Shown here: piece by piece, positions 28,711 through 35,420 of the stretch | How positions within the stretch are numbered: position 1 is the stretch's first letter | Layout of the letters: each line of letters begins with the position of its first letter | NCBI GenBank assembly: GCA_028716365.1 | Contig: JAQUPZ010000002.1 | Span: 62,001-126,000, forward strand | Direction: 5' to 3' | Length of the DNA stretch: 64,000 bases | Origin: Kiritimatiellia bacterium | Lineage (GTDB): Bacteria > Verrucomicrobiota > Kiritimatiellia > UBA8416 > YA12-FULL-48-11 | Position numbers and translations under genes: made by a program | The notes under the pieces: generated by a model | The model's database searches: none | What the model was told of the DNA's origin: nothing | The model's input: the letters and a program-made list of their open reading frames with translations, nothing else

Positions 28711-29664
28711 TCATTGCCTGCTCCATTCGACAACCGGATTGGTGAGCGTCCCCAACCCTTCTATCTCTACCGTAATCGTATCGCCCGGCTTCAGGAAGAC
28801 GGGTGGTTTCCGGAATACTCCAACGCCGGGCGGAGTCCCTGTCAGGATAACATCACCGGGAAGAAGTGTAATGGCCCTGGTGATGAATTCGATCAGGGCC
28901 GGAACCCCGAAAATCAAGTTGCTGGTATTGGAATCCTGCATGACCCTGCCATTCAGAATGGCGCGAATGGCCAGGTGATGAGGATCGGGAATTTCATCTT
29001 TTGTCACCAGGTATGGTCCGATCGGACAAAACGTATCGAGCGATTTTCCGCGTACCCATTGTTGATCACCGAATTGTAAATTTCGCGCCGAAACGTCATT
29101 GCCGTTCATATATCCGGCAATATATTCGAAGGCATCTTCCCGGGAAACATTCTTTGCCCGTTTGCCAATGACAACAGCAAGCTCTGCTTCATAGTCTACT
29201 TGATTTGTTAAATCAGGATTCCAGGTAATTGCTTCATCCGGGCCGATAACAGCAGTCGGAAACTTGGCAAAGATTACCGGCATATCCGGGACCGGTACCC
29301 CTTGTTCCGCGCAATGATCGCGATAGTTTTGCCCGATGGCCACAACTTTTTGAGGATTTGGAATCGGGGCAGTCAGCTTGACTTCCTTTTTAGGAATGAT
29401 CCAGGAAGGAAGTGATGCCTTGCCTGGTTGACTTGCAAGATGCTTCTGTACAAACACGAGCACCTCATGCGCAAACCGCAACGACGGTTCACCCTGCTCT
29501 AAAAATCCCCGCATATCATCACAAAATGGCGTATCTGATTGTGATAAGGGCTTTCGATGCTTGGTAAATTCCTGACAGGCCATTTTCAGATCGACGATAT
29601 ATTGATGCTCAAGGACAGCTCCTAATTTCGCCCTGGCATTCTGCGTAAACATTACTAATCGCAT
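28711..29664 (-). CDS. Fumarylacetoacetate hydrolase-family protein
   Basis: 317 residues. The C-terminal two thirds form the FAH barrel: VVAIGQNYRDHCAEQG at the start, metal-binding acidic residues in VDYEAELAVVIGKRAK (E-x-E) and GNDVSARNLQ (Asp), then WVRGKSLDTFCPIGPYLV and GDVILTGTPPGVG. This matches the group annotated as 2-hydroxyhepta-2,4-diene-1,7-dioate isomerase or acylpyruvate/oxaloacetate decarboxylase-like enzymes, which act on 2-keto acids. Specificity cannot be read from the sequence. It is divergent from the Slam-like gene and upstream of the ceramidase-like gene on the same strand. Confidence 0.88.
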   Translation of the reverse strand: MRLVMFTQNARAKLGAVLEHQYIVDLKMACQEFTKHRKPLSQSDTPFCDDMRGFLEQGEPSLRFAHEVLVFVQKHLASQPGKASLPSWIIPKKEVKLTAPIPNPQKVVAIGQNYRDHCAEQGVPVPDMPVIFAKFPTAVIGPDEAITWNPDLTNQVDYEAELAVVIGKRAKNVSREDAFEYIAGYMNGNDVSARNLQFGDQQWVRGKSLDTFCPIGPYLVTKDEIPDPHHLAIRAILNGRVMQDSNTSNLIFGVPALIEFITRAITLLPGDVILTGTPPGVGVFRKPPVFLKPGDTITVEIEGLGTLTNPVVEWSRQ

Positions 29665-29880
29665 AATTCCTATTCGCTCCCTGGTTGGTGTTAGTTATTT
29701 TGTTCGTAAGGTAACTATGACAAAATGTCAAGATGGGGTTCGAGGTAAATTTAGAAAGATCTAATTGGCGCTTGAAGACCCTGCCGCTGTCTGCGGTAAA
29801 GAGGATACGTGATCCTTTTACTATTAGCTTTACTGTAATTTTTACACAATATATTATTCCGGATTAAATTTGGAGTGCCA

Positions 29881-31497
29881 GTGAAGAATCGGATTTATCA
29901 ATTCGTCATAGTTCTTGTCTGCTCATCCAGGTTGTGCTGGGGGGCGGAAATCCAGGATGCCGTCGGCACCGGCGATCCGGATAAGGTGGCCGCTGCGATC
30001 AACAGGAATTCCGCAGCCATCAATCAGGTCGACGGGAACGGAAAGACTCCCCTGCACCTTGCCGTCGAAAAAAACGACGCAAGGATAGTCAGCCTCCTGC
30101 TTTCCAGGGGGGCTGATCCCAGGATCAAGGACCGCTTGGGCCGTACGCCGTTACGCATTGCGGTGGATGCCGAATCCATAGGCTGCATCAAAATCATCGT
30201 TACAAAAACCGCCGTTGGCTACCTCGATCCCCTTTTCGATACCCGGCTCAAGGAAGGACAGGAAGCACTCAATGACGGGACGCTGGCAAAGGTGAACGAA
30301 ATGCTCGGACGACTGGTACGGCTCGATCCCGTCAGTGAAGGAATAAACTTTGCATACGGACTCTCGTGGCTTTCGCTCGGGGACCCCGCACCCGCCGGCG
30401 CCGCATTTGACCGCATCCTGCAGATCAACCCGAAAAACGACAGGGCAAGGGTGGAACTGGCAAGGGCCCGCATCATGGCAAAACGTTTTCCGGAAGCAAA
30501 AAAGGAACTGCGCAAGGTACTCACGGCCAGCCTGCCGCCTGCCGTCCGGCAGAGTATACAGGCCTATCTGGATGAAGCCGGCAGGGGTATCAGCAGGTGG
30601 TACTATTCCGGCGACGTCACGGTGGCGGGCCTCCACGACAGTAACGCCAACATTGGTCCTGATTCGGATATCATCGCCATCTCCCCGATAAACATGTTTG
30701 GAACAACAATACGGGAACTGAACGTGTCGGAAAAATCACAGCCGGTTGACACTTTCGGGCTTTCTCTCGCCGCGTCAGCACGTGCAATGTGTGATTTAGG
30801 CGAACCGAAGGGCTGGATGATGGTGACGGATGCCGACCTGTACAGGAACATATTAAAAGAGAATGATTACGAAGTCATGAGCCTGCAGGCCGGAATCGGC
30901 CCGAAGCTGATGTTCAACAGGGGCTTTATACAGGTACCGTTCCGGGCACGGTACCTGGAATACGGCGGAGACGCGTTGGCCTGGCTGTACGGCCTCTACC
31001 CTTTTTTCGCCTATGCGCCTGCGGACCTGAAAGGACTTTCGTTCATAACCTCATTGACGGCCGAGCTCCGGGACTTTGACGTTCTCACCGCGCGGGACGG
31101 CTGTTATTTCTCAGTAAGTGAAATCGCGCGCAAGTCATTTGCCGGCGGGAAATACGGCATCTACGGAGGAGCCGAGCTCATCCATGACCACACCGATTCC
31201 GCCGTATATGAATATAATGGCTTCGGTGTAATCGCCGGTGCCGACGCCAGGTTGCCGTGGAAAGTCAGCGCCTTCGGCGAAGCCCGTTATTACTGCAGGA
31301 ATTACAAGGACAAGGATCCCCTTGCTCCAAGAGACAGGGAAGACGATCAGTTCATGATTGCGCTGGGCCTTTCAAAGGACATATCGGACAGGTTTACAGT
31401 CACTCTTACAGAGAACATGATCGACAACAATTCCTCCTTTGAACTTTACGAATATAAGCGCTACATAACGACTCTCAGCACAAGCTGGAGATTCTGA
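29881..31497 (+). CDS. Ankyrin/TPR outer-membrane beta-barrel protein, Slam-like
   Basis: About 538 residues from the GTG at 29881, chosen because GGAG lies five bases upstream and the signal peptide (IYQFVIVLVCSSRLCWG) then starts at the N terminus. Residues about 45-115 hold two ankyrin repeats (GNGKTPLHLAVEKNDARIVSLLL; GRTPLRIAVDAE). Residues about 125-235 are TPR-like helices (LDPVSEGINFAYGLSWLSLGDP, ILQINPKNDRARVELARARI). Residues about 240-538 alternate polar and hydrophobic strands with aromatic girdles and end in TLSTSWRF, an outer-membrane barrel signature. N-terminal TPR plus C-terminal barrel is the layout of surface lipoprotein assembly modulators (Slam, type 11 secretion). The ankyrin addition is unusual. 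A FecR-domain protein follows 11 bases later. Confidence 0.72.
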   Translation: MKNRIYQFVIVLVCSSRLCWGAEIQDAVGTGDPDKVAAAINRNSAAINQVDGNGKTPLHLAVEKNDARIVSLLLSRGADPRIKDRLGRTPLRIAVDAESIGCIKIIVTKTAVGYLDPLFDTRLKEGQEALNDGTLAKVNEMLGRLVRLDPVSEGINFAYGLSWLSLGDPAPAGAAFDRILQINPKNDRARVELARARIMAKRFPEAKKELRKVLTASLPPAVRQSIQAYLDEAGRGISRWYYSGDVTVAGLHDSNANIGPDSDIIAISPINMFGTTIRELNVSEKSQPVDTFGLSLAASARAMCDLGEPKGWMMVTDADLYRNILKENDYEVMSLQAGIGPKLMFNRGFIQVPFRARYLEYGGDALAWLYGLYPFFAYAPADLKGLSFITSLTAELRDFDVLTARDGCYFSVSEIARKSFAGGKYGIYGGAELIHDHTDSAVYEYNGFGVIAGADARLPWKVSAFGEARYYCRNYKDKDPLAPRDREDDQFMIALGLSKDISDRFTVTLTENMIDNNSSFELYEYKRYITTLSTSWRF

Positions 31498-31508
31498 GGG
31501 CACAAAAC

Positions 31509-32984
31509 ATGAGAACAATAAACCTGGTTATTCTCACGGCAGTACTGGCCGTAACGGCGATCACGACCTTTGCTGCAGACCCCGTTGGAACGATCGTAAG
31601 CTTCACCGGAAAGGCCACGGCAGTTTCCCAGAATGGAGAATCGAGAAACCTTGCACTTAAATCGCCGGTCTTTCTCAACGACCGGATAAAGACCGATGAG
31701 GCATCTTCCCTGCAGATCATGTTTCTCGACGACTCGCTTCTCTCGCAGGGCGAGAAAAGCGAGATGACAATTGATGAATACGTCTACAATCCCGCTGTCA
31801 AGAAAGACAACAAGTGCACGTTCAAGCTCGCCACGGGAGTGTTTCGGGTTGTGACTGCTCGGATAACAACCCTTAATCCCGACCGGTTCAAAGTCAAGAC
31901 CAGGCTCGCAACCATAGGGATCCGCGGCTGCGAACTTGCTTTCGTCATCAACCAGGCATCGGAAAACATTTACGTGCTCAGCCTGCCCGACGGCAAAAGC
32001 ATAATCATCACCATTGATCCCGCGGCCGCTGCAGGCATGAATCTTACGGGGATACTGAACAAGGAAGCGGCGATTGAGCTTATCCAGGCCGGGGTAATGG
32101 TCAGCATACAGGAAGGCGAAGGAGTCACACAGCGCCTCATCACCCCCCAGGAAGCGATTGACCTTATCGAAGACCTCTCCGCTCCCGGGCAACCAGGCGG
32201 GAGTACGCCGCCGCCTGGTGGCGGTGGAACCGGCGGCGGGACCGGAGGTGGCCTGAACGACAACACACTCAACAATCTTACCGGTTCAGCCAATCAGGAC
32301 AACAATGAAGGGGAGCTGGAAGAAACACAACAACAGCTTATAACGCAATTGCAGAACTCCCAGACAACCACCACTGGCGGTGGCTCTTCCTCGACGACGC
32401 CAACAACTACCGCGCCTGCACCAACGCTGGCTTACACAAAGATGGGGCCAATGATTGCTGCCGACTGGGAATGGGGTGTCTGGGGTTATCCTGCGGCAGT
32501 CCCCATGAAAGTGGATTTCAAGGCAGCCAGCCTGCTCAGTGACGCTGATGTTCAAAGCCTGTTTCCCTCATACCAGATGAATAATGGAATGGGAGAATCT
32601 GGTGCGATCGTCACACATAACGGTACGCGGTATTTTGTCAGAGGTAGTTGTAACTTAAACGTGGACATGATGACAGGCGCGCCGGGTACATGGTCTGTAT
32701 CTGGTACGCTCGTGGACAGCGGAGAAACAGCGCAATTTGTTTTCAACATTGACGGGAGTGTTCTTGGCACTGGGAAGTTTACCGGGAGCGTAACTTCCGG
32801 CAGCCTGCAGGTTCCCGGAAACAGTTACGGCGCGCCTGACGCCGGATCAAGCGCAGGCGCAAGCCTGATGGGTTCCGGCGGTATTCCTTCGGGCATCATC
32901 GGTAAATATGACTGCACCTTTGGATCAGGGGCTGCATCGGTTTCCGGAGGATTCGGCGGACCGGCGGTGGTGGTGTTACCCTAA
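31509..32984 (+). CDS. Secreted FecR-domain protein with C-terminal beta-rich (cargo-like) domain
   Basis: 491 residues with a signal peptide (LVILTAVLAVTAITTFA). Residues about 27-150 are a FecR domain (GTIVSFTGKATAV, FLNDRIKTDEASSLQIMFLDDS, LATGVFRVVTARI, VKTRLATIGIRGCEL). A low-complexity linker rich in Gly, Pro, Gln and Thr spans about 230-305. The last 185 residues are Gly-rich beta strands (GTGKFTGSVTSGSLQVPG ... FGSGAASVSGGFGGPAV) that recall the small C-terminal barrel of TbpB-like Slam substrates. It is directly downstream of the Slam-like gene and almost certainly co-transcribed. No lipobox Cys follows the signal peptide. The cargo role is inference. Confidence 0.75.
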   Translation: MRTINLVILTAVLAVTAITTFAADPVGTIVSFTGKATAVSQNGESRNLALKSPVFLNDRIKTDEASSLQIMFLDDSLLSQGEKSEMTIDEYVYNPAVKKDNKCTFKLATGVFRVVTARITTLNPDRFKVKTRLATIGIRGCELAFVINQASENIYVLSLPDGKSIIITIDPAAAAGMNLTGILNKEAAIELIQAGVMVSIQEGEGVTQRLITPQEAIDLIEDLSAPGQPGGSTPPPGGGGTGGGTGGGLNDNTLNNLTGSANQDNNEGELEETQQQLITQLQNSQTTTTGGGSSSTTPTTTAPAPTLAYTKMGPMIAADWEWGVWGYPAAVPMKVDFKAASLLSDADVQSLFPSYQMNNGMGESGAIVTHNGTRYFVRGSCNLNVDMMTGAPGTWSVSGTLVDSGETAQFVFNIDGSVLGTGKFTGSVTSGSLQVPGNSYGAPDAGSSAGASLMGSGGIPSGIIGKYDCTFGSGAASVSGGFGGPAVVVLP

Positions 32985-33034
32985 GCTCTTGGTTCCGTTG
33001 GAAATTCATAATTCAATATTGGATATTTCTATCC

Positions 33035-33895
33035 TCATAGACCTGCCGGTCGCAAACCAACGATGGAGAAAAAGTTGGAGACAATCCTCTCACCATCAGG
33101 ATGCTCGGCATTAAAATCCTCGGGGTGAAACTGTGTGCCATACATCAGCTTCGTCTTGTGCTTGATCGCCTGGATACGACATCCGTCGGTGGAAGCCAAC
33201 AGGTCAAAAACCGGAGGCAGATTTTTGATCTCGAACGCATGGAATTCCTGGACCACGACCTGGTCTTTGAGCCCGTCAAAAAGTGGATCGTGTCTGACGA
33301 TCTTTACGGGCATGAAACACCACTCCTTGAAGTAGCCCGGCTTATATGAGGGGTGTGGATCTTCCTCGCCCGGCGCGAGGGGCCGCATCAGTTCTTCTTT
33401 GCCTCCGTAGGCACGGGCGATGAGCTGGTGGCCGCCACAGAAACCGATGGTCGGGATGTCCGTCTCGCGCAACAGGGCCAGCAGCCGTTCCGTATACTCG
33501 CGGCCAATCCCCTTGTCTATCCGCGTGACGATCAGCGCCTTGATCGAACTGCCGCCGAAGTGGTTGGTGCCGAGTTGCGAATAATGGATGACGGCATACG
33601 GCAGTCCGGAATGTTTCTCCACGGTTGATTTGAGTTTCCGCAGGTAGGTCTGGTGGTTCGAACGGGGCCCCTGCTTGATTCCAGCACGTACGTTGTCGGG
33701 ATGGATGCAATCTATGTGACAAACCACCGGTCGTGGGCTTGTCATCAGACTGCCGGGATCATGGTAAATACCGATGCCGGCGAGAATGCCACTGACGATG
33801 TTGGTCAGTTCTGCACGCGAGCTGGATGTGAGCGCAAACATCAGAATGACCGCGATGAAGGTACGTATCACGGTCTGATTTCGTGGTCTGGTCAT
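33035..33895 (-). CDS. Exported class I glutamine amidotransferase-like protein
   Basis: 286 residues from the ATG at 33895, which gives a signal peptide (TVIRTFIAVILMFALTSSSRA); the longer frame to 34186 reads through a dispersed repeat. The triad of class I amidotransferases is visible: the nucleophile elbow TIGFCGGHQLIARAYGG (Cys) and late QFHPEDF (His and Glu). These enzymes normally supply ammonia to a cytoplasmic synthetase or cleave gamma-glutamyl compounds; an exported form suggests gamma-glutamyl hydrolase-like use (inference). A 33-base leader immediately before the ATG is nearly the same as that of the HzsA-like gene. Confidence 0.75.
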   Translation of the reverse strand: MTRPRNQTVIRTFIAVILMFALTSSSRAELTNIVSGILAGIGIYHDPGSLMTSPRPVVCHIDCIHPDNVRAGIKQGPRSNHQTYLRKLKSTVEKHSGLPYAVIHYSQLGTNHFGGSSIKALIVTRIDKGIGREYTERLLALLRETDIPTIGFCGGHQLIARAYGGKEELMRPLAPGEEDPHPSYKPGYFKEWCFMPVKIVRHDPLFDGLKDQVVVQEFHAFEIKNLPPVFDLLASTDGCRIQAIKHKTKLMYGTQFHPEDFNAEHPDGERIVSNFFSIVGLRPAGL

Positions 33896-33925
33896 AAGAA
33901 ATTGCTCTTTCCGACAATTCACGGA

Positions 33926-34140
33926 TGAAGCTCTGCGGGCTGACGTGCATGCCAGGCCATAGCCTCTTCTTGGCGAAGACTGGTCCGCCATCTTGTCCCG
34001 CGTAGCCCCGGCAGAACGGGAAGCTTCTTTAGCGACGGCGGAAGCCCGCAGTTTCTTCGCGGAATCCGGCGTAGCAAAACCCGCATTCATCCCACGGACT
34101 CCAAGTCCGGGGTCTCCTGCGAAGACGGATGAATCGCTTA
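33926..34140. repeat. Composite degenerate intergenic repeat
   Basis: The segment 33926-33973 (ATGAAGCTCTGCGGGCT... CATAGCCTCTTCTTG) recurs at about 47998-48045 with one or two differences. The segment about 34060-34137 (GGAATCCGGCGTAGCAAAA ... CTGCGAAGACGGAT) recurs at about 39118-39188 with roughly 80% identity. The element sits in the leader of the amidotransferase gene and keeps an open frame on the minus strand. Confidence 0.7.
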
Positions 34141-34156
34141 TTGTCCCTGCAGAACA

Positions 34157-34186
34157 ATTCTGCATCAGGAACTCAACAGGTGTCAA
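34157..34186 (-). promoter_or_regulatory. Promoter TTGACA-N18-CAGAAT (amidotransferase gene)
   Basis: On the minus strand a -35 box TTGACA (34186-34181) and a -10 box CAGAAT (34162-34157) are 18 bases apart, with GTTCCTGAT in the spacer. The same arrangement precedes the HzsA-like gene and the TPR-SGNH gene. The distance to the start at 33895 is long (about 260 bases) because the composite repeat lies between. Confidence 0.55.
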
Positions 34187-34241
34187 CGACTAACCGGCTG
34201 TTACAATTTACACCATATCCCAGGAAATTACCCGTCACTCC

Positions 34242-34500
34242 CGGGGGTAATTCAAAAATGTGGGTAGATTTTCCATTTCTTAATTTCCGCGTCCGCGCGG
34301 AATGAAAACCGCAGGTGGCATTTCGATGCCCGAATGGGCCGGAGAAACGGTATGTGGATTTTGCGATGCCGGCAAGGCTTGGATTCTGCCGCTGTATACG
34401 TATACGCGGCAGAATCCGTAACGATGCCGGCGCGCAAAAGACGCTTGCCGGCTTATCCGCGAAATGCCACCTGCTTCCTATTCCACCCACAAATATGATT
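34242..34500. repeat. Nested palindromic element with GTATACGTATAC core
   Basis: Centre: GGATTCTGCCGC (34381-34392) and GCGGCAGAATCC (34406-34417) flank TGTATACGTATAC, making a nearly perfect 37-bp palindrome. Next level: GCCGGCAAG near 34368 pairs with CTTGCCGGC near 34444. Outer level: GCAGGTGGCATTTCG (34311-34325) pairs perfectly with 34460-34474. A further partial match joins TGTGGGTAGA near 34260 and TCCACCCACA near 34482. No gene lies in it. It could be a MITE-like element or a structured RNA. The core recurs at 50168-50184. Confidence 0.8.
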
Positions 34501-34616
34501 TACTCCCGTCACTCGCGTTAACACGTAATTGTCATTGACCATCTTCGAGCCGTCTTATAATATGTTCTGCTCGGAAATAAAATACACGTGGATGGAAGTA
34601 ATAATGGAGGTTTGTC

Positions 34617-34958
34617 ATGGAACACACAAGCAGTGAGAAGATTTCTGAAGCATTAAAACTCCTCGAGGAGGCGGCAGTACAGAAGAAGGATGAACTGAAA
34701 AGCGTCATGTCCGATAAGTACACTCATTTAAAGAACATTATCGTGGAGACGGAGAGTACTCTTGCCAAATCGCTGTCCAGTGCCAAAAAGCAGGCACTCG
34801 AGGCAGCCGCTCACGCAAAAGACATTGGCGTCGATAAGGCCCGCGAGATCGCCCTTGATTTGGATGAGAGCGCGCATCGCAATCCGTGGCCCTACATCGC
34901 TGGTACGGCAGTCGTCACCTTGTTGCTCGGTTATATTCTCGGCCGGAATCGCAAATAA
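34617..34958 (+). CDS. YqjD/ElaB-like (DUF883) membrane-anchored protein
   Basis: 113 residues: a long charged helix (about 1-85, Lys/Glu/Ala-rich) followed by HRNPWPYIAGTAVVTLLLGYILGRNRK, the C-terminal tail anchor typical of the DUF883 family. E. coli YqjD, ElaB and YgaM bind stationary-phase ribosomes at the inner membrane. GGAGG six bases before the ATG supports the start. The next gene encodes a YqjE-like two-helix protein, so the E. coli yqjD-yqjE order is kept. A TTGACC / TATAAT pair at 34535-34561 is a possible promoter, with a short 15-base spacer. Confidence 0.85.
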   Translation: MEHTSSEKISEALKLLEEAAVQKKDELKSVMSDKYTHLKNIIVETESTLAKSLSSAKKQALEAAAHAKDIGVDKAREIALDLDESAHRNPWPYIAGTAVVTLLLGYILGRNRK

Positions 34959-34979
34959 TTCTGTTCACCAGGTAGACTT

Positions 34980-35372
34980 ATGTTCAAAAATCTACTTAAG
35001 GGAATTTTGTCGGCAGTCGCGATTAAGCTGCTGGACAACTACCGGTATCTCTCGGTTCAACTGCTCAAGATCGAGTTCGCAAAGTCCTATTTGCACGGCG
35101 TTCGGGCGGCCAGATCGTCGGCAATCGGTTTGATGTGTATGGGACTGGTCATCGCGCTGATCACCGTTGGCATGGTGCTGTTCCATGTTGGACTGTTTAT
35201 CATGCTGCCATGGACCGTGAAAGAGAAAGCACTCCTGGGTATATTTCTGGGTTTGGCCTACATGATCATCGGAGGTCTGGCGCTCCGTGCCGCCATGAAA
35301 GAAAAAACATGGATGGAGAAATCCGGCGCCACCGAAATGCTGGCAAAAGTGACCAATCAGTCCAAGTCATAG
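34980..35372 (+). CDS. YqjE-like / phage-holin-family membrane protein
   Basis: 130 residues with an N-terminal amphipathic region and two strong membrane helices (GLMCMGLVIALITVGMVLFHVGLF and LLGIFLGLAYMIIGGLALRAAM), as in the YqjE/putative actinobacterial holin-X group. It starts 21 bases after the DUF883 gene on the same strand and is presumably co-transcribed. Partner proteins of this type are thought to work with the YqjD-like protein at the membrane in stress or stationary phase. Exact function is unknown. Confidence 0.78.
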   Translation: MFKNLLKGILSAVAIKLLDNYRYLSVQLLKIEFAKSYLHGVRAARSSAIGLMCMGLVIALITVGMVLFHVGLFIMLPWTVKEKALLGIFLGLAYMIIGGLALRAAMKEKTWMEKSGATEMLAKVTNQSKS

Positions 35373-35420
35373 GAATTTTCCGGTCTCCTGACGGCTGCCC
35401 CTGAAAACCCGGCCGCTCCC

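Noticed and set aside
33896..34186. 97-residue N-terminal extension of the amidotransferase
   Set aside because: It lies in a dispersed repeat and would bury the signal peptide internally; the ATG at 33895 is better.
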